Below, one piece after another: positions 16,104 through 25,172 of a DNA stretch of 45,530 bases (within the stretch, counting starts at the first letter, position 1; every line of letters begins with the position of its first letter). Source of the stretch: Candidatus Aenigmatarchaeota archaeon. Its GTDB lineage: Archaea; Aenigmatarchaeota; Aenigmatarchaeia; QMZP01. The notes beneath the pieces are model-generated. The model was not told where the DNA came from, searched no databases, and saw only the letters and a program-made list of their open reading frames with translations. Made by a program: the position numbers and the translations under genes. The stretch spans positions 74,369-119,898 of the forward strand of contig JADHWJ010000001.1 in assembly GCA_016783545.1 (NCBI GenBank). Direction: 5' to 3'.

Positions 16104-17372
16104 ATGGTGAAACTCAACATATCTTTGCTAAAAGCAAGCAGCATGGTTTTCATCGCCTTTATAGTTTCAAGTCTGTTCAATTATCTTTTTCAGATCTACA
16201 TGGGAAGGGTCCTGGGACCAGCTGATTATGGGATACTGGGTTCCTTGCTTTCACTTTTGTATATAATATCTGTTCCTTCTGAAACAATAAGAACAACAGT
16301 GATGAAATTCGCATCTGAATTCAAAACAATGGGTCAGTTCGGAGAGATGAAGTCATTAATACTCAAAGCAATGAGAAAGATATCCTTATACGGCTTTGTT
16401 GCCATTGTTATAATATATTTTATTTCTGCACCAATTGCAGAATTCTTGCACATACCTTCAACATTTTCAATTATTATTCTGGGCTTTATTTTCTTGGTTG
16501 GTATCATATATCCAGTCACTCTCGGCATGTTGCAGGGTCTTCAGAAATTCGGGCATTATGGAATAAACATTTCCTTAAGTTCCATGTTTAAGCTGGGTTT
16601 TGGATTCCTGTTTGTTGGTGTCTTTGGGTTTGCTGTCAATGGTGCGCTGGGGGCCATACTCTTATCAAGTCTGTTCGCGCTCGTAATATCTATTATACCT
16701 TTGAAAAAGATACTTCGTACAGAAAGAGTTAGCATAATAAGCTCAAAAATATACAGGTATTCATTGCCTGTATTTACAGCAATTCTTTTCCTCACAATAA
16801 TCTCAAATATAGATGTCATATTGGTAAAGCATTTTTTCACCCCAACAGAAGCAGGTTACTATGCAGCAGCATCTTTGATGGCAAAGATGATTTACTTTAT
16901 ATCACATGCCTTTTCCAATGCAATGTTCCCAAAGGCATCAGAACTCCATGTGGATAGCAGGCATTCAGGAAGAATACTTAAAGAAAGCCTTTTCTACACA
17001 TCCATATTTGCAGTACTGGGTATTGTCTTATATTTCCTGATCCCACATTTCATAGTTGATTTGTTATTCGGGGCTCAATATTCGCCAGTTGCAGAGCTTA
17101 TAGGGTTATTTGCTATCGCAATAACCTTCCTTTCACTATCCAATGTTATCATGATGTATGACCTTGCAATAAAGAAAACAAAATTCATATACCCGTTGGT
17201 CTTTTCAGTTATACTGGAAATAGTTCTAATATACCTGTTCCATTATGATCTGCTTGTAATAATTAAAACATTGATAGGTGTAACAATCATACTCTTTTCC
17301 TCACTGATGATAGTGAATAAGAACGAATTTGTGAGTAATGATTTAAATTTAAGCGTTAATGAAATAAAATGA
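16104..17372 (+). CDS. Wzx-like polysaccharide flippase
   Basis: 422-residue multi-pass membrane protein of the MOP/MATE exporter superfamily (RfbX/Wzx type), which flips lipid-linked oligosaccharides across the membrane. It begins with an amphipathic stretch and the family signature FQIYMGRVLGPADYGILGSL at about residues 29-48, and has roughly 12 predicted helices. LGMLQGLQKFGHYG and EAGYYAAASLMAKM are typical of the family. No ribosome site is clear before ATG 16104. The last four bases (ATGA) overlap the next glycosyltransferase. It presumably exports the glycan assembled by the neighbours. Confidence 0.9.
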   Translation: MVKLNISLLKASSMVFIAFIVSSLFNYLFQIYMGRVLGPADYGILGSLLSLLYIISVPSETIRTTVMKFASEFKTMGQFGEMKSLILKAMRKISLYGFVAIVIIYFISAPIAEFLHIPSTFSIIILGFIFLVGIIYPVTLGMLQGLQKFGHYGINISLSSMFKLGFGFLFVGVFGFAVNGALGAILLSSLFALVISIIPLKKILRTERVSIISSKIYRYSLPVFTAILFLTIISNIDVILVKHFFTPTEAGYYAAASLMAKMIYFISHAFSNAMFPKASELHVDSRHSGRILKESLFYTSIFAVLGIVLYFLIPHFIVDLLFGAQYSPVAELIGLFAIAITFLSLSNVIMMYDLAIKKTKFIYPLVFSVILEIVLIYLFHYDLLVIIKTLIGVTIILFSSLMIVNKNEFVSNDLNLSVNEIK

Positions 17373-18535
17373 AAATCTGTATATTGCACAGATATCCGAT
17401 AAGTGATGTTATTCTTACAAACCCGTCTATGCCATATTTTCTGGAAGAACTAAAATCCAGAGGGCATGAAACAATTTACATGAGCTTCAGGGATAAAGCG
17501 ATGAAAAAAATCAATGGCATAAAATTCAGTTACATTCCCTTCACATTTGACAGAGGAAAAAGCTTTGACAAACATCTTAAAAGCTTAATTTTCATATTAA
17601 TTGCTCCATATATAGCATATAGAATAAGAAAGCTAAAGCCAGATGCTATCTATTGTGATGACTCGCTTCTTTTTTACGGTTATCTGATAAAAAAATTCAC
17701 AAGGCTTCCAGTAATAATAAGATTGGGCGATCTCCAGACAGGGTACCTTTTTCTGAAAAAGAGCAGAATACATAGACTCTTGTTCAGATTGTTTCATGGC
17801 TTTGAAGTTCATTCATGGAAAAGACTTGATGGTCTTATACCAATAAGCAAACCTTTTGAAAGATATCTTGTTTCAAAGGGAATAAAGGAAAGTAAGCTAA
17901 GCACGGTTCTTGAATCAGTTGATTTAAAATCCTTTGGGAACAAATCAAGGGACATCAGAAAAGAATATGGCCTGAATAAAGATGATATTATTTTGATGTA
18001 TCATGGAGTGATAGAACCATTGAAGGGATTGGATATTCTGATAAACCTAATCACTCCTATTCTAAAAAACAATTCAAAGTTGAAACTATTCATAATCGGC
18101 AGCGGAACATCTCTCCCAAAACTAAAAGCACTTGCAAGGAAAAGATCCATTGAAAATTCTATAATATGGGCTGGTTGGGTACCTTTCTCTGAAATTAAAG
18201 ATTATATAAATTCCTGTGATATTGGCATTCCAATACGAAGCGACAATTTTGCAAACAATTTCGTTGTCACTTCAGCTTTATTACAATACTGGGCATGTAG
18301 TAAAGCAGTGATAACACCAAAGCTAGAATCTTTCAAAGAAATAATACAGGAAGGTGAGAATGGCTTTATGTTCGATTTCAATACCAGGGAGCTCTCTGAA
18401 AAACTGGAAAATATTATTGCTGACAAGAATCTAAGGTTGAAATTAGGCAGAAACGGGAATAGCACAATGAAAAAGAAATTCAGTGCATCTGTCATAGGAA
18501 AGAACCTGGCAGACGCGATTGAAAAATGTCTATAA
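17369..18535 (+). CDS. GT4-family glycosyltransferase
   Basis: Retaining GT-B fold glycosyltransferase, 388 residues. The N-terminal half has YFLEELKSRGHE. The C-terminal donor-binding half shows ILMYHGVIEPLKGLDILI, LFIIGSGTSLPKLK, IIWAGWVPFSEIKDY and the E-x7-E-like ESFKEIIQEGENGFMFD. There are no membrane helices, so it acts at the cytoplasmic face on a lipid-linked acceptor. The start overlaps the flippase stop by ATGA. The nucleotidyltransferase follows 25 bases later. Confidence 0.9.
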   Translation: MKICILHRYPISDVILTNPSMPYFLEELKSRGHETIYMSFRDKAMKKINGIKFSYIPFTFDRGKSFDKHLKSLIFILIAPYIAYRIRKLKPDAIYCDDSLLFYGYLIKKFTRLPVIIRLGDLQTGYLFLKKSRIHRLLFRLFHGFEVHSWKRLDGLIPISKPFERYLVSKGIKESKLSTVLESVDLKSFGNKSRDIRKEYGLNKDDIILMYHGVIEPLKGLDILINLITPILKNNSKLKLFIIGSGTSLPKLKALARKRSIENSIIWAGWVPFSEIKDYINSCDIGIPIRSDNFANNFVVTSALLQYWACSKAVITPKLESFKEIIQEGENGFMFDFNTRELSEKLENIIADKNLRLKLGRNGNSTMKKKFSASVIGKNLADAIEKCL

Positions 18536-18560
18536 GAATCTTAGCATTAAAAAATAAGAC

Positions 18561-19259
18561 ATGAAAGTTGTTATTCTTTGCGGTGGGAAAGGCACAAGAA
18601 TGGGAGACGCCACAAAAGAGATGCCCAAACCTCTTGCAAAAATTGGCGATAAGCCGGTTCTTTGGCATATAATGAAGATATTCTCCTCTCATGGATTCAA
18701 TGATTTTATTCTTTGTCTTGGATTTAAGGGTGAAATGATTAAGGAATACTTTGAGAAAAACAAAGAGGACTGGAATATAGAGTTTGCTGACACTGGTCTA
18801 GAGAGCACAAAATCAGAAAGGCTGAATCAGGTAAAAGATCTGATTGATGGTGAAAATTTCTTCCTTGCATATGGAGATGATGTTTCTGATGTCGATATAA
18901 GTAGATTATTGAAGTTCCATGAATACATGGGAATGACTGTAACAATTACTGGTGTCAAGCTTAAATCCCAGTTTGGGGTTGTTGAAATGGACGAAGAAAA
19001 CGTTATCACAGAATTCAAGGAAAAACCTATTCTGGAACACTGGATGAACGGAGGTTTCATGGTTATAAACAAGGAGATATTCAAGCATTTGCATGAAGGT
19101 GAGCTGGAAAATGAGGTTTTTGCAAAACTTGCTGAATTAAAGAAAATATGCGCATACAAGCACAAAGGCGCTTGGAAGGCAATGAGTACATTAAAAGATA
19201 ACAACGAATTAAATGAAATGTGGAGGGCCGGAAAGGCTTTTTGGAATACATGGGAATAG
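18561..19259 (+). CDS. rfbF: Glucose-1-phosphate cytidylyltransferase
   Basis: Makes CDP-glucose from CTP and glucose-1-phosphate. 232 residues: the nucleotidyltransferase loop GGKGTRM at 8-14, the RfbF-type LWHIMKIFSSHGFNDFILCL segment at about 34-53, the metal-site YGDDVSDVD (about 114-122), QFGVVEMDEENVITEFKEKP, NGGFMV and a C-terminal MSTLKDNNELNEMW that matches RfbF rather than RmlA. It is slightly shorter than bacterial forms (about 255). The next gene is the matching dehydratase, whose start overlaps this gene's end by about 10 bases, supporting the CDP-glucose assignment. Confidence 0.88.
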   Translation: MKVVILCGGKGTRMGDATKEMPKPLAKIGDKPVLWHIMKIFSSHGFNDFILCLGFKGEMIKEYFEKNKEDWNIEFADTGLESTKSERLNQVKDLIDGENFFLAYGDDVSDVDISRLLKFHEYMGMTVTITGVKLKSQFGVVEMDEENVITEFKEKPILEHWMNGGFMVINKEIFKHLHEGELENEVFAKLAELKKICAYKHKGAWKAMSTLKDNNELNEMWRAGKAFWNTWE

Positions 19260-20245
19260 ATAAAGACTCTTGGGAAGGGAAGAATGTTTTTTTAACAGGT
19301 GCAAATGGATTTCTAGGAAGCAATATAGCAAAGACTCTTGTTGAGAACAAAGCAAATGTAATAGTTCTTTTAAGAGATAATCTACCGCAGTCTGTTCTGA
19401 ATTATACAGGTACATATAACAAACTAAGGGCTGTTCTATGGGGTGATATAACAAATTATAAGCTTGTTGAAAGGATTCTAAATGAATATGAGATAGATAC
19501 ATGTATACATGTTGCTGCTCAGGCAATAGTCACAACTGCAAACACCAATCCAACTTCAACATTTGAATCAAATATAAAGGGAACATGGACAATACTCGAG
19601 GCATGTAGAAATGCAAAAAATATAGAAAGCGTGGTTGTTGCTTCAAGTGATAAGACATACGGTGATCAGGAAAAGCTTCCTTACACCGAAGAAAGCACAT
19701 TGAATGCGTGCTATCCATATGATGCATCAAAAGCATGCACAGACATACTTTGCAGAACATATTTCAAAACATATGAATTGCCTGTTGCTGTTACACGTTG
19801 TGCCAACATATACGGTGGCGGAGACCTAAATTTCTCAAGAATAGTTCCAGATACAATAAGATTAGTGCTTCAAGGGAAGCCACCTGTCATAAGGAGTGAC
19901 GGAACACCTGTAAGGGATTTTGTTTATGTGGGAGACATTGTGAATGCATATCTAACCCTGGCCCAGAGCATTGGGAAAGAAGGTGTTAATGGAGAAGCAT
20001 TCAATTTTGGAAGCAATTCACCAATAAGCGTATTGGACTTGGCGAAGAAAATAATAGATATTTCAGGCAAGGAGATAGTGCCTGATGTCCAGGGAAAATC
20101 AAAGCCAAATGCTGAAATAGATAAACAGTACCTTTCAATTGAGAAGGCAAAAAAGATTCTGGGATGGGAGCCTAAGTTCTCTCTAGAAGAAGGTTTAAAG
20201 AAAACAATAGCCTGGTATGACGAATTCTTCAATAAACAAGAATAA
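19250..20245 (+). CDS. rfbG: CDP-glucose 4,6-dehydratase-like SDR enzyme
   Basis: Extended SDR that converts CDP-glucose to CDP-4-keto-6-deoxyglucose. 331 residues: NAD loop TGANGFLGS at 16-24, the ASSDKTYG block at 131-138 (Asp-Lys pair typical of RfbG, where RmlB has Asp-Glu), Y157-x3-K161 in YPYDASKAC, ARCANIYGGGD-like TRCANIYGGGDLNF, and RDFVYVGDIVNAY. I chose ATG 19250. A GTG at 19220 would add ten residues that are not family-like. It directly follows the cytidylyltransferase. The downstream CDP-sugar enzymes (RfbH-type dehydrase, reductases) are not in this window. Confidence 0.83.
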   Translation: MGIDKDSWEGKNVFLTGANGFLGSNIAKTLVENKANVIVLLRDNLPQSVLNYTGTYNKLRAVLWGDITNYKLVERILNEYEIDTCIHVAAQAIVTTANTNPTSTFESNIKGTWTILEACRNAKNIESVVVASSDKTYGDQEKLPYTEESTLNACYPYDASKACTDILCRTYFKTYELPVAVTRCANIYGGGDLNFSRIVPDTIRLVLQGKPPVIRSDGTPVRDFVYVGDIVNAYLTLAQSIGKEGVNGEAFNFGSNSPISVLDLAKKIIDISGKEIVPDVQGKSKPNAEIDKQYLSIEKAKKILGWEPKFSLEEGLKKTIAWYDEFFNKQE

Positions 20246-20269
20246 AAAATTTCAATATAAAATAATAAG

Positions 20270-21172
20270 ATGTTACCATTAGTATCTATAGTTATATCAA
20301 CATACAACAAAAAAGAAAAGCTTGCTAGGTGTTTGGAATCCTTGAAAAAATTAACCTATCCCAGATATGAGATAATAGTAATTGATAATGGATGTGATGA
20401 CAATACCTCAGAGATGGTTGGGAAGAAATTCCCACACGCAAGGCTTAATAGAATCGAAAAGAACAGCGGTCCTGCTGTTGGGAGAAATGTTGGAATAAGA
20501 CTGTCTAAAGGGGAGTTTGTATTTATTTTGGACGATGATAACGTTGTGGATAAGGCTATTCTGACAAATCTTGTTGATGGAATCCAGAGCGACAGGAGAA
20601 TAGGCATAGTTGGGCCTAAAATGTATTACCTTGGAAATCCTAACAAAATATGGGTAGCAGGGGGCGACATAAATCCAATGAATAGTAGGACAAGTTACTT
20701 AGGTAATGTAATGGATAATGGGCAGTTCGAAGAAAAAAGAGAGGTGGGGCATTTCCCAAACGCATTCTTGGTTAGAAAATCTATTGCCGAAGAGGTAGGT
20801 GGTTTTGACGAGAGTTATTTTTTCATATATGAGGAATCGGATTTCTCTGAGCAGGTAAGAAGAGCTGGTTATAAAATAGTTCTGATACCTTCTGCAAAGA
20901 CCTGGCATGATATAGATCCACCTGAGAACATAGAAACAATAAGGAAATATAGTCTTCATACTTCTGAAAGAGCATATTATATGTCAAGGAACAGAGCGCT
21001 GTATATGAAAAAGAATTCGAGTCTTGTTCAATACCTGATTTTTCTAATGGGTTTCTTTCCACTGATAAACCTGCAATACATCTTAATAATATTGCTGCAT
21101 GGAAATCTGGATTCATTGAAGAACTACGCAAAGGGCATTGTTGATGGGCTGTGTGGTAGAGGTAGAATATGA
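20270..21172 (+). CDS. GT2 glycosyltransferase, rhamnosyltransferase-like
   Basis: 300-residue inverting GT-A enzyme: LVSIVISTYNKKEKLARCL, IVIDNGCDDNT, a DDDN metal motif in FVFILDDDNVVD, GGFDESYFFIYEESDF (acceptor or catalytic Glu/Asp region) and a C-terminal hydrophobic stretch (about residues 255-275) that anchors it to the membrane. It is spaced 24 bases after the dehydratase. Its last four bases (ATGA) start the following radical SAM gene, so the two are translationally coupled. Confidence 0.88.
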   Translation: MLPLVSIVISTYNKKEKLARCLESLKKLTYPRYEIIVIDNGCDDNTSEMVGKKFPHARLNRIEKNSGPAVGRNVGIRLSKGEFVFILDDDNVVDKAILTNLVDGIQSDRRIGIVGPKMYYLGNPNKIWVAGGDINPMNSRTSYLGNVMDNGQFEEKREVGHFPNAFLVRKSIAEEVGGFDESYFFIYEESDFSEQVRRAGYKIVLIPSAKTWHDIDPPENIETIRKYSLHTSERAYYMSRNRALYMKKNSSLVQYLIFLMGFFPLINLQYILIILLHGNLDSLKNYAKGIVDGLCGRGRI

Positions 21173-22611
21173 AAATACTTTTTATTATACCAAAAATAAG
21201 GTCCATGCTTGGAGATGAGAAAGGTATTCCAGGTCACCCAAACGTGGGTATTGCATACCTGTCTGCTTTTCTGAAACAGCATGGAATCGAAGTCAGTGTT
21301 TATGATGAGGGTCTGGAGCAAAAAAGAGAAAAGATCTTTGATATTATACAATCATTCAATCCTGATATAATAGGAGTGAACTCTTTCAATTATTGCTATC
21401 ATTATGCATATGAGTTGATATCTGAGCTGAAAAAAAGAACAGACATACCAGTTGTTTTTGGCGGACCGCATTTATCTGCAATGGGTAAGAATGTGATAGA
21501 AGAGACAGAGGCTGATTTTGGAATAAATGGAGAGGCTGAATTTACATTAATAGAGCTTTTAAAAAACCTGAAAAACAGGGATTTTTCAAAAATAGATGGG
21601 CTCATATGGAAAGAGAATGGAGTTGTGGTTGAAAACCCAAACAGGGAGCTTATAAAAAACCTGGATTCCCTACCATTCCCTGATTATAGTGAATTTGACA
21701 TTGAAAGATATTCATATACGCATGAGAAAAAGATGCCTATAATAACAAGCAGGGGCTGCCCATACAAGTGCAATTTCTGTTCGGTCAGGCTTTCAATGGG
21801 GGATGGTTTTAGGGCAAGGTCTGCTGAAAATGTTGTTGACGAAATCGAACATTGGTGCAAAAAAGGATATATGGTATTTGAGATAAACGATGACTGCTTT
21901 AGCTTTGATTTGGAAAGGGCAATGAAAATATGTGATTTGATAATTGAAAGAGGCCTTAAAATAAAATACAGCCTTTACAATGGCATACGGGTTGACAGGA
22001 TAACAAAAGAGCTTCTGGAGAAAATGAAACAGTCTGGCTGTGTATTTTTGTCATATGGATGCGAAGCAGGGGATGATGAGATTCTAAGAAACATAAGAAA
22101 GGGCATAAAACTCGAGCAGGTAATGAAAGCAAGCCAGTGGGCTAAGGAAGTCGGAATAAAGCACTCTGTCAATTTCATAATAGGTCATCCAGGGGAAACA
22201 CATGAAAAGGCAATGAAGTCAATAAAATTTGCAAAGTCTTTGCCATGCGATTTTGTTAATTTTTATAATCTTGTCCCTTATCCAGGGACAGACCTCTTTA
22301 AATGGATAAAGGAAAATGGAAGATTCCTTAAGCCGCCAGAGGTCTATCTGAGAGAGCTCTCTTACAGGGACACATCACCTGTATTTGAGACAGATGATTT
22401 CACAAAAGAAGAGAGGGAAGATGTTATTAAGAAAGGGCTTGAACTTTATGAGAAAACCGCGCTTCAATACAGGTTCGGAAATAAAAGAGGAAACATTGTT
22501 TTTAATATCTCAAAAATAGAACCATTAAAAAACTTTGGGATTAATTTCGCTTTGAGTAATAAAATAGGGAGAAGGGTGTTTCACAAGTTTACATCCAAAT
22601 CCAGGGAATAG
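21169..22611 (+). CDS. B12-binding-domain radical SAM enzyme
   Basis: 480 residues. N-terminal cobalamin-binding-like domain (about 1-150: GIAYLSAFLKQHGIEVSVYD, PVVFGGPHLSAM), then radical SAM motif C197-x3-C201-x2-C204 in SRGCPYKCNFC, FEINDDCFSF, SYGCEAGDDEIL, NFIIGHPGETHEKA and YPGTDLF. The order matches class B radical SAM methylases and related B12-type enzymes. Acceptor unknown. Its position between two glycosyltransferases, coupled by ATGA to the upstream one, points to a sugar or lipid carrier as substrate (inference). Confidence 0.88.
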   Translation: MKILFIIPKIRSMLGDEKGIPGHPNVGIAYLSAFLKQHGIEVSVYDEGLEQKREKIFDIIQSFNPDIIGVNSFNYCYHYAYELISELKKRTDIPVVFGGPHLSAMGKNVIEETEADFGINGEAEFTLIELLKNLKNRDFSKIDGLIWKENGVVVENPNRELIKNLDSLPFPDYSEFDIERYSYTHEKKMPIITSRGCPYKCNFCSVRLSMGDGFRARSAENVVDEIEHWCKKGYMVFEINDDCFSFDLERAMKICDLIIERGLKIKYSLYNGIRVDRITKELLEKMKQSGCVFLSYGCEAGDDEILRNIRKGIKLEQVMKASQWAKEVGIKHSVNFIIGHPGETHEKAMKSIKFAKSLPCDFVNFYNLVPYPGTDLFKWIKENGRFLKPPEVYLRELSYRDTSPVFETDDFTKEEREDVIKKGLELYEKTALQYRFGNKRGNIVFNISKIEPLKNFGINFALSNKIGRRVFHKFTSKSRE

Positions 22612-22616
22612 ATTTT

Positions 22617-23627
22617 ATGAAACCAAGAATATCAGTTTTGCTACCAACAAAGAACAGGTGCAAACCAATGAAGGAATGCCTGGACTCTTTGGTAAAACAA
22701 ACTTTCAAAAACTTTGAAGTTGTCATAGTGGATGGTGGATCAACAGACGGAACAAAGGAGCTTGTTGAAAAATATTCGAAGAAGCTTAAAATAAAGTTTG
22801 ATTTTCAGAGCGGCGGTCTCATAAAGCAGGAAAATAAGGGGTGGAAGATTGCTGAAGGTGATATTGTTATAAGAACTGATGATGATGTCATAACAGAGCC
22901 CGGTTGGTTAGAGGCTGTTGACAAAACTTTCAGGCTTTCTGATAAAATCGGAGGTGTCACAGGACCGACACTGATGCCAGAAGAAAGGCAGAAATATAGG
23001 GATCTGTTCTTTTTTCAGGAAAGGCTAAATAATGGCGGTTTCTTCTGGAAAATTATAGGAAAAGTATATTTTGATTATTTTCTAGAGGGCGAAGCAATGC
23101 GCGCAACTAAATGGTTCAGGTCAGGTGCTTTTTCTCTGGGATCCAATTACCCAGACTGCTTGAAAATCAAAGAGCCTTTTGAGGTCAGCCATCAAGAGGC
23201 ATGCAACATGGCAACAAGAAGAGACCTGCTTGAGAAAACAGGCGGATTTGACGAGACCTATGTTGGCATAGGGGAATATAATGAGCCAGACGTTTCTTTC
23301 AATGTGAGGAAACTTGGCTACAAGATAATGTTTAATCCCAGGGCAGTTGTTCATCATTTACCGAGCAAAGCGGGATTTTTCAATGAAAGGCCTAATGCAT
23401 ATGGGAGGATAATGAACTTCATAAACTTTTACTTTAAGCACATTAAGCCCAACAGCGTGGACAAATTTCTGAGGTTCAATGCATATCTTCTTTTTCTAAA
23501 TCTATTTTTCATTCACCAGTTCATGGTCAAGAGAGAGGTTAGCCAGCTTGGATGTATACCAGCAACATTTGCAGGGCTGTTGAAGAATATATTCAAGCCA
23601 GAGAGCTGGAGAGGCGGTATCTTATGA
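22617..23627 (+). CDS. GT2 glycosyltransferase
   Basis: 336-residue GT-A enzyme: ISVLLPTKNRCKPMKECLDS, IVDGGSTDGT, RTDDDV metal site, then a long acceptor region with NMATRRDLLEKTGGFDET and GEYNEPDVSF, and a hydrophobic segment at about 290-305. It begins five bases after the radical SAM stop and its last ATGA starts the methyltransferase. The relation to rhamnosyltransferases is only general, and the donor is unknown. Confidence 0.88.
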   Translation: MKPRISVLLPTKNRCKPMKECLDSLVKQTFKNFEVVIVDGGSTDGTKELVEKYSKKLKIKFDFQSGGLIKQENKGWKIAEGDIVIRTDDDVITEPGWLEAVDKTFRLSDKIGGVTGPTLMPEERQKYRDLFFFQERLNNGGFFWKIIGKVYFDYFLEGEAMRATKWFRSGAFSLGSNYPDCLKIKEPFEVSHQEACNMATRRDLLEKTGGFDETYVGIGEYNEPDVSFNVRKLGYKIMFNPRAVVHHLPSKAGFFNERPNAYGRIMNFINFYFKHIKPNSVDKFLRFNAYLLFLNLFFIHQFMVKREVSQLGCIPATFAGLLKNIFKPESWRGGIL

Positions 23628-24307
23628 AAGAGATGATGTACGGGGATATGTATAAAGAGGATAGGTATGTCAGAAAGAGGTATTCTTTATACAGAGACCT
23701 TCTACTTCCTCATCTAAAAGATAACACTAAGATTCTGGATATTGGCGGGTATATGGGAAACCTTCTTGATGCATTACCAAAGGACAGAAAGTTGGTGTAT
23801 TATGATCTTGATTTTGACCAAAAGGCACTGGACATAGCAAAGGCAAAAGGCGCTAAAACAATAAAAGTGGAGGACCTGGATTCTGAAAGAATGCCAGTGA
23901 ATGAAAAATTTGACATAATAGTTGCAACAGAGCTTTTTGAGCATCTGAAGAATCCGGAGTTTGCAGTAAACCAAATAAAGGGCCTGATAAAAAGCGATGG
24001 TGTGATTCTAATTTCCCTGCCAAATGAATGCACAATTTTCCACAGGCTTATGTGCCTTATTGGCAAGGGTATAGACGGAACAGGATTTGATCCTTATTAT
24101 CATTTGCATTTCCCAACAATAAGACAGAGCAGGGAGTTTGTTGGAAAGCATTTCAATATAATAGAAAAAAGATATTGGGTCCATGGCGGCGAGGGTGGCC
24201 TTGCTAAAATGAATCTTATGCCGGATTCTCTTCTTGAGAAAACAGCGAATTGGTTTCCAGGCCTGTTTTCAAGAGGTACTGTTTTTTTGTGCAGGAGGAA
24301 GCAGTGA
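23624..24307 (+). CDS. Class I SAM-dependent methyltransferase
   Basis: 227 residues from ATG 23624, which overlaps the GT2 stop by ATGA and is preceded by GAGAGGCGGT. A longer frame starting at 23552 would add residues read from inside the GT2 gene and is rejected. Motif I is ILDIGGYMGNLL (about 37-48), the acidic residue for ribose binding is in YYDLDFD, and motif IV/post-I ATELFEHLKNPE is seen at about 103-114. Similar genes close many glycan operons and O-methylate a terminal sugar. The substrate is not identifiable here. Confidence 0.85.
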   Translation: MKEMMYGDMYKEDRYVRKRYSLYRDLLLPHLKDNTKILDIGGYMGNLLDALPKDRKLVYYDLDFDQKALDIAKAKGAKTIKVEDLDSERMPVNEKFDIIVATELFEHLKNPEFAVNQIKGLIKSDGVILISLPNECTIFHRLMCLIGKGIDGTGFDPYYHLHFPTIRQSREFVGKHFNIIEKRYWVHGGEGGLAKMNLMPDSLLEKTANWFPGLFSRGTVFLCRRKQ

Positions 24308-24386
24308 AATTAACATATTTAAAAGTAAAATTCACATTGTATATGATAAACGTGCTTGATAAAGGAGAAATTTAGGACGATTTTTT
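24308..24386 (+). promoter_or_regulatory. Leader of the second methyltransferase with a possible 10-codon upstream ORF
   Basis: TATTTAAAAG at about 24316-24325 lies 25 bases before an ATG at 24343 that opens a 10-codon frame (MINVLDKGEI, stop at 24373-24375). GGAG at 24364-24367 and the start ATG 24387 follow. The mini-frame may be a leader peptide or chance. Confidence 0.3.
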
Positions 24387-25172
24387 ATGAAGAGAGAAGA
24401 CAATCAAAATGTATGGGACAATCTTTGGGAAGGGAAAAACGTCAGTTTTTTGCAGGAGCTAAAAGGCAAGCGAAATTATTCTAAAAATCAATACATGAAG
24501 GAATTCTTAGAAAAAATAAAGTTAGATCCCCATTATAAATTTATAGAAAAAGAATTAACAGTGTCCAAGAATGCTATTTTTCTGGAAGCCGGCTGCGGCA
24601 CAGGCCACTGGGTTTTTTATGCAAAAGAAAAAGGCAACAGAGCATTCGGTATTGACATTTCAACTGAAGCTCTGAAAATAGCAAAAACCCATGAGAAAAG
24701 TGATTCACAGTTCATTTGTGGCGATGTTAAAAAACTTCCAATCGCTCAAGGTTCATTTGATATTATAGTAAGTCTTGGTGTAATTGAGCATATTGACAGG
24801 CCGGATAAAATAATAAATGAATTTTACCGCGTCTTGAAAAAAGGCGGAAAGTGTTTTATAACAGTACCAAATGCTCTTTCAACTCATCCAATAACATCTT
24901 TATTATCCAAAATGATTGGGAAATGGGATCTTGGCCGCGAAGATATTTATTCACAAAGAAGGCTAAAAACTTTAATGGGTTCTGCTGGGTTTGAAGATGT
25001 AAAAACTGGGATTGTTCCAACTGGTCATATGCTTGGAAGCTTTCCGCTATATATACCATTAATTGGAAGGAAAATATTTAATTTTTTATACAGAATCAGC
25101 TATATGATTGAATGCAAACAATCAAAATTAGGGTTTTTTTGTTTTGCTATTGGGGAAAAAATGAAGCATTGA
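24387..25172 (+). CDS. Class I SAM-dependent methyltransferase
   Basis: 261 residues with a 60-residue N-terminal extension, then motif I FLEAGCGTGHWVFYA at about 69-83, GIDISTEAL, GDVKKLPI, and VIEHIDRPD with VLKKGGK, the Methyltransf_11/UbiE-like pattern. The last quarter is hydrophobic (IPLIGRKIFNFLYRISYMIE), so it may sit at the membrane on a lipid-linked glycan. Its 3' end overlaps the 3' end of the convergent 755-residue membrane protein by 45 bases, which is unusual for this compact but otherwise little-overlapping window. Confidence 0.85.
   Translation: MKREDNQNVWDNLWEGKNVSFLQELKGKRNYSKNQYMKEFLEKIKLDPHYKFIEKELTVSKNAIFLEAGCGTGHWVFYAKEKGNRAFGIDISTEALKIAKTHEKSDSQFICGDVKKLPIAQGSFDIIVSLGVIEHIDRPDKIINEFYRVLKKGGKCFITVPNALSTHPITSLLSKMIGKWDLGREDIYSQRRLKTLMGSAGFEDVKTGIVPTGHMLGSFPLYIPLIGRKIFNFLYRISYMIECKQSKLGFFCFAIGEKMKH

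Noticed and set aside
23552-23623. Upstream extension of the methyltransferase
   Set aside because: It would overlap the GT2 gene by 76 bases; the ATGA junction at 23624 with a ribosome site is the normal coupling seen elsewhere here.
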